Source: Ereboglobus sp.
Lineage (GTDB): Bacteria > Verrucomicrobiota > Verrucomicrobiia > Opitutales > Opitutaceae
Direction of reading: 5' to 3'
Length of the DNA stretch: 64,000 bases
NCBI GenBank assembly: GCA_029974595.1
Contig: JARKRC010000046.1
Coordinates: 1 to 64,000, forward strand
This document shows, piece after piece, positions 9,148 to 17,976 of the stretch. The position numbers and the translations under genes were made by a program. A model generated the notes under the pieces. That model was not told the DNA's origin, did not search any database, and worked only from the letters and a program-made list of their open reading frames with translations. Position 1 is the stretch's first letter. Every line of letters begins with the position of its first letter.

Positions 9148-9178
9148 TTGACAAATACGCCATAACATGGCGCATATT
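9148..9178 (+). promoter_or_regulatory. candidate sigma-70 promoter with embedded operator
   Basis: A perfect -35 box TTGACA (9148-9153) is followed 18-19 bp later by a weak -10 (GCATAT/CATATT, 9172-9178). The palindrome CGCCATAACATGGCG (9158-9172) fills the spacer, the classic place for a repressor site. The promoter points toward the GT9 gene at 9323. Confidence 0.45.
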
Positions 9179-9322
9179 GAGATATTCTATGCGATTTCAT
9201 GCCTTCAGCTTTTCCCTGATTCATTCCGGGCAGCCTTGTGCGCTTCGCGATTCGCACGATGCATTTGTCATCGCCACGAAAAATCGCGATGGGTTGCCGC
9301 TGGGAGCGGTTGCTTCCGAGTC

Positions 9323-10429
9323 ATGACGGCACGGGAGCAACACGACCGGTCGTGCGCGCCGGGATTGCCGGATATTTCGTCCATTTGCATCGTTCGTCTT
9401 TCCGCGCTCGGCGATGTGATCATGGCCTTGCCATTGATAAAAATGCTCCGCCGCGAATGGCCGCGCGCAAAAATCACATGGATAATCAGCGACACCTATT
9501 TGCCGGCGGTCGCTTTTCTGGAAAAGGAAGGCGTCGAGTTTGTCGCCATTAAAAAACCGCGAGGCATTCACGATTATCTGGCGCTCCGTCGTTGGCTGGC
9601 GGGCAGGCAATTTGACGTGCTGCTCTGCGCGCAGGCGAACTGGCGCGCGAACTTGATTTACCCCTGCATTCACGCCCGACGAAAAATCGGCTACGGACGC
9701 GATCGTGCTAAGGACATGCACGGCCTCTTCGTTCGCGAAACGCTTACAATCGCCCCGCCGCATATTGTGGACGGGCTTCTGCAATTTGGAGAAAAGCTGG
9801 GAGGCACGCGCAGCAAGTCCGACGTCGAGGGTTCGTGGGGACTCGAAATCACACCCGAAGCCCTGTCATGGGCGGGGCACATATTGCCGAAAACGGCATG
9901 GCTGGCCGTCGCGCCATGCTCCAGCAAAGTCGAGCGGGATTGGTCGCCGGAATCCTGGGCCAAAGTAATCGCTCATGCATGGGATGCGCACAGAATGCCC
10001 GCCGTCCTGCTCAGCGGCGCGAGTGAGCGCGACAGAAACATCTCCGGGGCCATTCTCCAAACCGTGCCGGCATCCATCCCCGTTCTCGATCTCACTGGCA
10101 AAACCGACATTGCCCGGCTTATCGCGGCAATAGGACATTGTGCGGTGCTCCTCGCTGCGGACACAGGGGCCGTGCACATCGCCCGCGCATTGGCCCGGCC
10201 TGTCGTGGGTTTGTATGCGGTCGCCCCGGCAAGCCGGACGGGGCCGTATCGCCAGATCGAATACTGCGTGGATAAATACGACGAGGCTCTGCAGCTCATC
10301 GTGGGTAAAAACCGCACCGAAGTCCCGTGGGACCAGCGCGTCCATGACACCCGCGCCATGCAACTCATCAAGTATGACGAAGTTTGCGGACAACTTGACC
10401 GTGCCATAAAATACGCCGACACACGTTAA
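9323..10429 (+). CDS. glycosyltransferase family 9 (heptosyltransferase-like)
   Basis: This is a 368-residue protein of the GT9/ADP-heptose LPS heptosyltransferase family. Visible family features are the N-terminal CIVRLSALGDVIMALPLIK, the motif VAPCSSKVERDWSPESWAKV, and the C-terminal donor-site segment LLAADTGAVHIARALARPVVGLY. It probably transfers a heptose or similar sugar to the LPS inner core at the cytoplasmic membrane face. The start ATG at 9323 was chosen by position of the first beta strand. It overlaps the next GT9 gene by one base (TAATG), so the two are translationally coupled. Confidence 0.87.
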   Translation: MTAREQHDRSCAPGLPDISSICIVRLSALGDVIMALPLIKMLRREWPRAKITWIISDTYLPAVAFLEKEGVEFVAIKKPRGIHDYLALRRWLAGRQFDVLLCAQANWRANLIYPCIHARRKIGYGRDRAKDMHGLFVRETLTIAPPHIVDGLLQFGEKLGGTRSKSDVEGSWGLEITPEALSWAGHILPKTAWLAVAPCSSKVERDWSPESWAKVIAHAWDAHRMPAVLLSGASERDRNISGAILQTVPASIPVLDLTGKTDIARLIAAIGHCAVLLAADTGAVHIARALARPVVGLYAVAPASRTGPYRQIEYCVDKYDEALQLIVGKNRTEVPWDQRVHDTRAMQLIKYDEVCGQLDRAIKYADTR

Positions 10430-11562
10430 TGCCGCCGCCTGTGTTAAATATGCTCCTGCCGCCCTCCATCCTCCAATCAAACGGGAAAATACTTTTCATC
10501 GCGCATCTGGCCATAGGCGATTTCACATACCTGCACAATTTTTTCAAGGCGCTCTCCGAGGCCCGCCCGCAACTTGAATTGCATATCTGGGTCGATGAAT
10601 TGCGCCGCACGGACAATCCCGCGAAATGGGACGCCCTCAAAAAATACTCGCTCTATGACTGGCTCGCGGCGTGCCCCTTCTTCAAAAAGGTATATAATAA
10701 AACCTACAGTTCCGAGTCTTATAATGAGTCGATTGCCGAAGCGCGCGCGGAAAACTATCCCATCGTGGTATCGCTTGCCTCATTGCGTCCGCAAAAATAT
10801 GCGAGGCTTGCGCGTCACATTTCCCCTGACGGATGGGTAATCGGCATCAAGGAGCGTTCCGGTCTTTTCAGGCTCTTTCATTATTTCGCTTATAAAAAGC
10901 TCAATGCCACGCTGCCGCATCAGGCGGTCATCAGGACACAGGCCGCCCACATCACCGATATTTATAATCATTGGTTTTCGCTCCTATTCGGCATCGAATT
11001 ATCCCCGCAGCAAAGATTCCCTGAGCTGAACATCCCGCCGGAATGGACGGCTTGGGCCAAAAAACATATCAGGGGCTCCCTCGGTGACGGACGTTTTCGG
11101 CCCCTTGTGTTTATAAATACAAGGGCCAAGGCGGAAAAACGCTGCTGGCCCATGTCCTCGGCGGTGCAACTGATAAAAAACATGCAGCAAACCCCCGCGT
11201 GGGCCCGCGCCTGCTTTCTGCTCAATGCCATGCCTGAGGATTTCGAGGCCGTCGGCGGAATAATTAAACAAAACGGATTGGACAATGCGCATGTCTTTAG
11301 CGCGACTGACAATTTCTTTCAGCTCCCCGCGATGCTCGCCGCCTGCGACCTCGTGATTTCCGTGGAAACCTCGGTCATGCACCTTGCCAACGCGGTGCAT
11401 GTCCCCGTGCTCGCGCTCATGCGCAGGAAAAATCCCGAATGGGCTCCCATTGACGAGGCCGGCACCGTGGTGATCATGCCGCCGAGACGCGCCCATTGGG
11501 TGAAAGCGATCAGCGTTGAAAATGTGATGGCTGCGCTGCCAGCGGTCCGCCTTGCCCGCTGA
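10429..11562 (+). CDS. glycosyltransferase family 9, divergent second copy
   Basis: The protein is 377 residues. It has a GT9-like N-terminal strand (KILFIAHLAIGDFTYLHNFF), a segment RAKAEKRCWPMSSAVQLI equivalent to the nucleotide-sugar loop, and a C-terminal donor-binding stretch ACDLVISVETSVMHLANAVH. It starts at the ATG overlapping the stop of the preceding GT9 gene. It is clearly diverged from that neighbour, so it likely adds a different residue in the same glycan. No LPS cluster flanks the pair, and both genes are closely preceded by an XRE regulator, so they may make a regulated surface modification. Confidence 0.8.
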   Translation: MPPPVLNMLLPPSILQSNGKILFIAHLAIGDFTYLHNFFKALSEARPQLELHIWVDELRRTDNPAKWDALKKYSLYDWLAACPFFKKVYNKTYSSESYNESIAEARAENYPIVVSLASLRPQKYARLARHISPDGWVIGIKERSGLFRLFHYFAYKKLNATLPHQAVIRTQAAHITDIYNHWFSLLFGIELSPQQRFPELNIPPEWTAWAKKHIRGSLGDGRFRPLVFINTRAKAEKRCWPMSSAVQLIKNMQQTPAWARACFLLNAMPEDFEAVGGIIKQNGLDNAHVFSATDNFFQLPAMLAACDLVISVETSVMHLANAVHVPVLALMRRKNPEWAPIDEAGTVVIMPPRRAHWVKAISVENVMAALPAVRLAR

Positions 11563-11750
11563 GGCTGGCCAGATGGAGGCAGGGCGTGAGCGGATCGGGT
11601 GGCGCGGGCTGCCACCCCGTATGAGGAAATCCCAAATCCCAATTTCCAAATTCCAAATAAATCCCAACCCACAAATCCCCAAAGCCCCACCCCACACACA
11701 CATACCATAGCGCGTCAGCACTCCGCAGCGCAGTCGGCTGGGTCAGGTGG

Positions 11751-12057
11751 CACGGGCGGCTTGCCCGTCTGTCTGGGCAATTTTTAACCGCGAATGAACG
11801 CGAAAAGCCGCGAATAAAAGGCGCTTTCGGATGCCGGCGCACGCCAAAGGCGTGCCATTCGTCAGCCCAAGGTCGAGCGTTGCGCGAGACCTTGGGTATT
11901 GAATTGTTTGGATACACGCGCCCTGTAGAGGCACCACAATGCGGCGAATTATACCTGTGGCACCCCTACAGGGTGCATTTTCCAAATTCCAGAAGACCCA
12001 GGGTTGCGCGCTGCGCGCTCACCCTGGGCTAACGAATGGCACGCCTTTGGCGTGCGC
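11751..12057 (+). repeat. R2-R3-R1 module with full-length R1 palindrome
   Basis: R2 (11751-11768) is followed by R3 (about 11781-11817) and then a complete R1 element (11839-12057). R1 begins GCACGCCAAAGGCGTGCCAT and ends with the inverse complement of that segment. Inside are shorter palindromes: a box with GGTCGAGCGTTGCGCGAGACC, a pair around 11920-11975 reading GCCCTGTAGAGGCACCACAA against TGTGGCACCCCTACAGGG, and GGGTTGCGCGCTGCGCGCTCACCC. The wider gap 11563-12245 (683 bp) holds only such repeats and no convincing gene. Confidence 0.75.
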
Positions 12058-12173
12058 ACGAAAATCATGAATCGAGTGGCACCGGGTTGCGTGGCACGGG
12101 TGACTCGCCGGTGCCACACGCCCCGTAGGCGTGTTCGGATTTTCACACTTCACACTTCACCTCTCACACTTCC

Positions 12174-12234
12174 TGACATGGGCGAGTCGCCCATGTCACC
12201 CGAACCGCCCAAGCCCACGGGCTGGAAGCCCGTG
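12174..12234. repeat. R2 palindrome pair
   Basis: A perfect palindrome of 25 bp (12174-12198, core CATGGGCGAGTCGCCCATG) is followed by a second R2 unit at 12216-12234 (CACGGGC-tggaa-GCCCGTG). Both lie immediately downstream of the cardiolipin synthase stop codon (12246) and could fold in its transcript, but there is no T-run. Confidence 0.65.
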
Positions 12235-12245
12235 CCACCCGATCA

Positions 12246-13853
12246 TTATTGTATTGGGGAGAGAAGCATGGCGGCGCGGACGGCGAGGCGATACCAGAAG
12301 CCGTGCGCGCGGAACTCGACCGTCGTCGCAAGACGCGAGCGCGAAAAATCGTTTTCCAACATCCGCGAAACCTGCTCCGTGAACTCGCGGTCGGCGAAGG
12401 CCATCGTGAGCTCGAAGTTCAGCCGGAAGGAGCGGTTGTCGAAATTGGCCGTGCCTATCGTGCAATAGCCGTTGTCCACGACGACGACCTTGTGGTGCAT
12501 GAATCCTTTCGTGTAGCGGAAGGTTTTTACGCCAACGGTTTCGAGCTCCTCCAGATACGACCACGCGGAGAGTTGTACGAGGAAGTTGTCCGCCTTGTCG
12601 GGGATGAGGATGCGCACGTCCACGCCGCGCAGGGCGGCGAGCTGGAGGGCGGAGATGAATTGCTCGTCGGGCACGAAATAGGGGCTCGCGATCCAGATGC
12701 GGCGGCGCGCGGTGTTGATCGCGTCGAGGAAAAAGAGCGTGGCGGTTTCGAGTTCATCGGACGGCGCAGAGGGCAGGCAGAGCGCGACGCGGGAGGCGCC
12801 GCCGGACGCGGATTCGGGCCGCCATTCGAGGCGGGGGACGTTGCCGGTGGCCCAGTGCCAGTCCTCGATGAAGACGGCCTGCACGCATTGCACGACGGGG
12901 CCGGCAACGCGCACATGGGTGTCGCGCCAGTAGCCGACTTTTTTGTCGAGGCCGCGGTATTCGTCGCCGACGTTCAGGCCGCCGACCCATGCCTCGCGCC
13001 CGTCAACGACGACGATCTTGCGGTGGTTGCGGAAGTTGATTTGGAAGCGGTTCCAGCGGCCGCGGCGGGTGTTGAAGGCGGAGACGTTGATGCCGGCGTC
13101 GCGCATGTCGCGCACGTATTTGCGGGTGAGGCCGCTGCTGCCGATTTCATCGAAGAGCACGTAGCAGGGCACGCCTTCGCGGACTTTGGCGGCGAGGCGG
13201 GCGAGCAATTCGCGCCCGGTGTCGTCGTCGTGGATGATGTAGAATTGCACGAGCACGTAGCTGCGCGCGCGGTCGATGCCGGCGTAAATGGAGGGGAAGG
13301 TTTCCGCGCCGTCGATGAGAAGCTCGGCGTCGTTGCCGCGCGTGAGGGGCAGGTGCGCGAGGAGCTCGATGGCGAAGGGTTCGCCGAATTGCGGGGTGAC
13401 GAGCATATTTTTCGCGCGCATGTGGATGAGCGCGGCCTGGATGGTGGGCGCGGAGATGGCGGATTTCTGGCGGCGGAGCGTGATGTAGCCGTTGAACTTG
13501 CTGCGTCCGAAAAACCAGTAGGCGGGCACGCTGATGTAGGGCATCAGGATGAGCGCGACGACCCAGGCGATGGCGCCTTGCGAGGTGCGCGCCGTGAGGA
13601 CGGCGCGAATGCCGGTGATGATGCCCGCGATTTGCGCGAGCGCCACGGCGATGCTGATGACGGCGCCGGTGTGCGAGCGCGCATATTCCCAAAGGGCGTG
13701 TGTCCACGTGATGATGCCGCCGATAATGGGAGCGGCGGATTCAGCTGCGCTGGTTTCCAGCGGGGGCGGGGCGCTGGCGGCACGGGCGGCGGAGCAGGCG
13801 GCGGCGGCGAGGCCGAGGAGGAGACCGGTGCGTATGAGGCGGCGGGCGCGCAT
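12246..13853 (-). CDS. cls: cardiolipin synthase (phospholipase D family)
   Basis: The product has 535 residues. It starts with a secretion-type hydrophobic segment, then two transmembrane helices (about 60-115), then two PLD HKD motifs: FRNHRKIVVVDGREAWVGG and GFMHHKVVVVDNGYCTIGT. Bacterial Cls joins two phosphatidylglycerol molecules into cardiolipin and glycerol at the membrane. Length and motif spacing are those of the ClsA type, with an unusual Ala/Ser-rich 50-residue N-terminal extension before the first paired helices. The start ATG at 13853 gives that extension; a later start is possible. It lies downstream of the tandem secreted pair on the same strand, separated by 115 bp. Confidence 0.9.
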   Translation of the reverse strand: MRARRLIRTGLLLGLAAAACSAARAASAPPPLETSAAESAAPIIGGIITWTHALWEYARSHTGAVISIAVALAQIAGIITGIRAVLTARTSQGAIAWVVALILMPYISVPAYWFFGRSKFNGYITLRRQKSAISAPTIQAALIHMRAKNMLVTPQFGEPFAIELLAHLPLTRGNDAELLIDGAETFPSIYAGIDRARSYVLVQFYIIHDDDTGRELLARLAAKVREGVPCYVLFDEIGSSGLTRKYVRDMRDAGINVSAFNTRRGRWNRFQINFRNHRKIVVVDGREAWVGGLNVGDEYRGLDKKVGYWRDTHVRVAGPVVQCVQAVFIEDWHWATGNVPRLEWRPESASGGASRVALCLPSAPSDELETATLFFLDAINTARRRIWIASPYFVPDEQFISALQLAALRGVDVRILIPDKADNFLVQLSAWSYLEELETVGVKTFRYTKGFMHHKVVVVDNGYCTIGTANFDNRSFRLNFELTMAFADREFTEQVSRMLENDFSRSRLATTVEFRAHGFWYRLAVRAAMLLSPIQ

Positions 13854-13968
13854 GTCGTTGTCGTTTGCTTGGTGGTGTTATCTGGGGCTGGCGAGGGAAG
13901 TCGACAATGGAAAAAACGCGGGAGAACAGCTGTGTTTGCCGGCGCAGGGGCGCGCTTTACGCGCGCTC

Positions 13969-15819
13969 TTATTGCGCAGCCGGCAGGGTGGCGCGGAGGG
14001 CTTCGAAACGGCGTTTTTCGTCGGAATCGCGCGCGATGCGGATGCCGAGTTTGACAAGCGCGGCGGCGGTTTCGGCGGATCCATGGCGCGCGTAGAGTTC
14101 GGCGGCTTGCATCACGATTCGGGTGTTTCGGGGAAAACGCATGGCGCCTTCCAAAAGGACTTCGAGGTTTCCCGGCGAGGGGGGGATGGCGCTATGCAGC
14201 CATGTGTATCCTATGGTCGAATACACTTCTTCCATCGGCGGCGGCTGCGAGCGCGCGGTGAAGAGCGGCCGGAGGACGCTATCGACCTGGGCGGCGCTGA
14301 GTTTGCCGCCGGGCCTGGCGGGAAAGGCGAGGGCGTCGTCGAGCCTCAGCTGCGCGAGTTCAACGTATGCGCGGGGGCGGACGACGCCCATTTTGGCGGC
14401 GACTTCGAGGAATTTCACCGCGCGTTCAGGCCGGCCTTCGAGGCTTTCGAGGAGGCCGAGCGAGGCGAGGAGACCGGGATCGCGGTCATGGCGCAGGTAG
14501 GGGATGATCAGGGCTTCGCGCGATTCCTTCGGATGGCCGGAAAGGCGGAGCGTTTCGCCTTTGATGCGGCCGATTTCGGCTTGCGTGGCTTCGCGCATCT
14601 CGACGGGTTTCGGATCGGGGAGGCCGGGCGAGCCGCGCGGGGCTTTGAAGAGCACGTATTGATGATCGGTGAAATCGACATAGCCGCGCAATTCGATGGC
14701 CATTTGCCTGTAGGTGCGTCCGAAACATTGTTTGAAGTCGTCCTCAGTGACGGGGCCGGCGATGGCGCGTTTGACGAAATCGAGAAATCCTTTCTGGTAT
14801 TTCTTGCCGCGTCCGTAGAGGCACATGTGCACGAAGGCGTAGCACTGCCCGCTCCAGTTGCCGCGGCTGATTTTTTTCCTGTCGCCGCCGAACATGTCGC
14901 CAAAGGGCATGATGTAGCCGAATCTGCTGGCGGGACGCGCGTATCCGCCGTTTGGATACCCGAAACCGTTGCGCGAGGCGTCCATGGGGGAGAGGGGGTT
15001 GGAGTGGAGGTTGTCGTGCCAGAGCGGGTCGTCAAACGGGCCGTTGCCCGGGAAGCCGTAGGGTGTGTCGAAAGGGGGGAACCCCGGCGGGCTGATCGTG
15101 CCGCCTCCTCTTCCGAAACCGTTGTCCACGCGGGCGAATTCGATGTATTTCTTGGAAAAATCCAGGGTGGCGAACATGCGCGAGAGTCCTTCCTCGAGCC
15201 ATGCGGGAAAGGGTTTGTTTTTGTTGGCGCGACGCATGAGGAAGCGCGTGTATTGGCGGTAAAATTGCTCGTAGGGATCGTTGACCATGTAGGTGCCGTC
15301 GGGGCCGAGCATGTCTTGCATCATGAAATCGATGACGATGGCGCCGCGCTCCTTGTCTTCGACAAAGAGGCTGGTGGGTGTGAGGAATATGTCGGGGTCG
15401 GGGTCGTCCGGGATGAACTGGCGGAAGGAGTTGCCGGCCGAGCAGAAGACGAGAAGCGTGGGGACGTTGGGCTTGGCGTTGATGAGCGCGGGCCAGACGA
15501 CGGACATGGCGGCTTGGAGCTGCTGGAAGTCGCGCAGGAAGCGGAGCGTGGAGCGCTTGGAGGCGTTGGAGAGGACTTCGAAGCCGGGGAGCTCGGCGTA
15601 GAGCCACGATTCGGGCGGCGGCAGGATGCGCACGTCGGTGACGGTGTATTGGGGGAGGTGGACGATTTCGTTCTCGGGGATTTCGGGCGCCTTGGGCGCG
15701 GGTTTTGCTTTTGGCGGAGCGGCGTTGACGAAAGGCGTTGCGAGGATGAGGAGAACGGCGGCGGCAGCGGGTGCGAGGCCGGCGAGAATGGCTGAACGTG
15801 TTGGGTAGTAAGCGCGCAT
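13969..15819 (-). CDS. secreted gluzincin-like protein with degenerate HExxH, copy 1
   Basis: The 616-residue protein has an N-terminal signal peptide (about 1-33), then a domain containing LPQYTV and DFQQLQAAMSVVWPALI. A helix follows that aligns with the zinc helix of DUF1570/peptidase MA-like proteins. Where HExxH is expected the sequence is RQYTR (188-192), while the downstream WLEEGLSRMF (third-ligand helix, E209/E210) is kept. The C-terminal third has tetratricopeptide-like helices (LLASLGLLESLEGRPERAVKF). It is probably a non-catalytic envelope protein. It lies in tandem with a paralogue (15959-17863) of about the same layout. The DUF1570 relationship is from memory of the motif, not a search. 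Confidence 0.7.
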   Translation of the reverse strand: MRAYYPTRSAILAGLAPAAAAVLLILATPFVNAAPPKAKPAPKAPEIPENEIVHLPQYTVTDVRILPPPESWLYAELPGFEVLSNASKRSTLRFLRDFQQLQAAMSVVWPALINAKPNVPTLLVFCSAGNSFRQFIPDDPDPDIFLTPTSLFVEDKERGAIVIDFMMQDMLGPDGTYMVNDPYEQFYRQYTRFLMRRANKNKPFPAWLEEGLSRMFATLDFSKKYIEFARVDNGFGRGGGTISPPGFPPFDTPYGFPGNGPFDDPLWHDNLHSNPLSPMDASRNGFGYPNGGYARPASRFGYIMPFGDMFGGDRKKISRGNWSGQCYAFVHMCLYGRGKKYQKGFLDFVKRAIAGPVTEDDFKQCFGRTYRQMAIELRGYVDFTDHQYVLFKAPRGSPGLPDPKPVEMREATQAEIGRIKGETLRLSGHPKESREALIIPYLRHDRDPGLLASLGLLESLEGRPERAVKFLEVAAKMGVVRPRAYVELAQLRLDDALAFPARPGGKLSAAQVDSVLRPLFTARSQPPPMEEVYSTIGYTWLHSAIPPSPGNLEVLLEGAMRFPRNTRIVMQAAELYARHGSAETAAALVKLGIRIARDSDEKRRFEALRATLPAAQ

Positions 15820-15958
15820 CTTGAAAGCGGATTATGCTCAAAGCATGACGACTGGACAGCGGAAAAGTAACATGCCGCCTCCGCTTTACTCCGGTGATCC
15901 AATGGTTTCTGGCGCCACTTCAAATCGCCCCCGGCGTCCTTCGCCGTTTTTCGGGGGT

Positions 15959-17863
15959 TTATGGTTGCGTCGTCGCTGACGCGGACGCGGGCGGGGGCAG
16001 CGAGGCTTGGAGCTCCTGGAATTGTTGCAGCGTGGCATGATCGGGGGCGATTTTTATGCCGAGTTTGATTATGAGGCCGGCGGTTTCGGGGGAGCCGTAT
16101 CGGGTGTAGAGCGCGGCGGCGCGATACAGGACGCCGGTGCTTCTGGGGAAAAGCGCGGCGCCTTCGAGCATGATGTCGAGGTTGGAGGGTGTGGGTTTGA
16201 CGGCGCTGTTGAGCCAGGCGTCCCCGATGAGCAAATACACGTCTTCCATTGAGGGCGGTTGCGTGCGCGCGGTGAAAAGGGGTTCGAGCACGGCGGCGGT
16301 TTGGGCGGCGCTGAGCCTGAAGTCGGGCGAGCCGGGGTTTGCAAGGGCTTCATCGAGGCGGAGGCGGGCGAGGGCGACGTAAGCGCGGGGGCGCACGACG
16401 TTGTCCTTTGCGGCGGCTTCGAAGAATTTGCGCGCGCGGTCTTTGCGGCCTTCGAGGCTTTCGAGGAGGCCGAGCGAAGCGAGAAGGCCGGCGTCGCGTT
16501 CGTGGCGGAGATAGGGGACGATGAACGCCTCGCGGGAGGCGTCGTTGTGGCCGGCGAGACGGAGGGTTTCACCTTTGATGCGACCGACTTCGGCCTGGGT
16601 GGCTTCGCGGAGTTCGACGGGTTGGGGCTCGCCGAGGCCGTCGGTGCCGCGTTTGGCCCGGTAGAGGATGGATTCGTGCTGGGGATACTCGACGTAGCCG
16701 CGGAGGATCACGCCCATTTGTTTATAGGTGCGCCCGAAGCATTCGATGAAATCCTTTTCCTCGACGGGGCCCATCATGGCGCGTCGGGCGAATTTGAGGA
16801 AGGCTTTCTGGTATTTTTTCTGGTTGCCGTAAATGCACATGTGGACGAACGCATAGCATTGCTTGCTCCAATTGAGAGGCGGCTTGGCGGGGTCGGGATT
16901 GAAGATTTTTTCCATTGAGGCGAGGTAGCCGAAGCGGCTGTCGCCGCGCCCGGCGGCGGACTTGGTGACGAAGCCGGGGTTTTTGTTGGCCTTGCCCGGG
17001 TCGAGGTCTTCGGTGACGGGGGCGTTGGGGTCGGTGGGATCGGCATCGGGGTTCAAGAAGGCGGGTTCGTCGGATGCGAAGTAGTCGGAAAAGGCGCTGG
17101 TGCCGCCTCCGCCGAAGTTCTCGTCGATTTTGCCGAACTCGATTGTTTTCTTTCTGAAATCGAGCGTGGAGAAAAGGCGGGAGAGCCCCTCGTCGAGCCA
17201 GGGCGGGATGGGTTTGTTGTTGTTGGCGCGGCGCATGAGGAAGCGCGCATACTGGCGGTAGAATTGCTGGTAGGGGTCGTTGGCCGAGAAAAGGCCGCTG
17301 CTATCAACGACCTCCTGTATGGTGAAGTCGATGACGATGGCGCTGCGTTCCTTGTCCTCGACGAAAAGGCTGGTGGGGGTGATGAAGATGTCGGGGTCGC
17401 GGTTTTGCGGGATGAAGGGCTGGAAGGAATCACCGCGCGCGCAGAGGAGGATCAGGGTGGGGATGCTCGCCTTCTGGTTGATGAGCGTGGGCCAGATGAT
17501 CTGGATGGACGTTTGGAGCTGCTGGAAATCCTTCAGGAAATTCTTGGTGGCGCGGTCGGAGGCGTTGGAGAGGATTTCGTAGCCGGGGAGCGTGGTGTAA
17601 CGCCAGAACTCGGGCATCGGGAGGATGCGTTCGCCGGTGACGACATAGCGGGGGAGTTCGACGATCTCGCTCTTCTGCGTGCCGGATACCGCGGTATCGG
17701 CGGGCGTGTCGGGAGCGGGTTCGAAGGTGAGGGGGTTTGAAGCGGCATCGTCCGCCTGCGCGGCGGCGGGGGCGTTGGCGCCGGGCGCGGGCTGTGCGAA
17801 AGCGGCGAGCCCCGGAAGGGCGGCCATGAGTATGAGGAGGGGGACGCGAAGGGTGGTGTTCAT
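15959..17863 (-). CDS. secreted gluzincin-like protein with degenerate HExxH, copy 2
   Basis: A 634-residue paralogue of the adjacent downstream gene. It has a signal peptide (MNTTLRVPLLILMAALPGLA), the shared segment LPRYVVTGERILPMPEFW, RQYAR at 203-207 in place of HExxH, and PPWLDEGLSRLF with the retained glutamate (E225). The TPR-like C-terminal region is well conserved (GRIKGETLRLAGH, LLASLGLLESLEGR). Copy 2 has an extra low-complexity insert rich in D, P and N (about 265-300) where copy 1 has a glycine/proline-rich insert. The ATG at 17863 was preferred over one at 17977 because it starts directly at the signal peptide. Confidence 0.7.
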   Translation of the reverse strand: MNTTLRVPLLILMAALPGLAAFAQPAPGANAPAAAQADDAASNPLTFEPAPDTPADTAVSGTQKSEIVELPRYVVTGERILPMPEFWRYTTLPGYEILSNASDRATKNFLKDFQQLQTSIQIIWPTLINQKASIPTLILLCARGDSFQPFIPQNRDPDIFITPTSLFVEDKERSAIVIDFTIQEVVDSSGLFSANDPYQQFYRQYARFLMRRANNNKPIPPWLDEGLSRLFSTLDFRKKTIEFGKIDENFGGGGTSAFSDYFASDEPAFLNPDADPTDPNAPVTEDLDPGKANKNPGFVTKSAAGRGDSRFGYLASMEKIFNPDPAKPPLNWSKQCYAFVHMCIYGNQKKYQKAFLKFARRAMMGPVEEKDFIECFGRTYKQMGVILRGYVEYPQHESILYRAKRGTDGLGEPQPVELREATQAEVGRIKGETLRLAGHNDASREAFIVPYLRHERDAGLLASLGLLESLEGRKDRARKFFEAAAKDNVVRPRAYVALARLRLDEALANPGSPDFRLSAAQTAAVLEPLFTARTQPPSMEDVYLLIGDAWLNSAVKPTPSNLDIMLEGAALFPRSTGVLYRAAALYTRYGSPETAGLIIKLGIKIAPDHATLQQFQELQASLPPPASASATTQP

Positions 17864-17976
17864 ACAGACGGATATGGGGGGATGACGCACGGGAAGGAGG
17901 CAAAGTAACGCGCCGGATGATTGGGGGCTTGCGTCCGGCGGGCGAGCACAGAGTGTTGGTATTTTCAAAGCCGCCA

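Noticed and set aside
13549-15795. 748-codon plus-strand frame opposite the first pseudo-gluzincin gene
   Set aside because: Antisense of a protein with signal peptide and conserved paralogue; the plus-strand frame has no such support.
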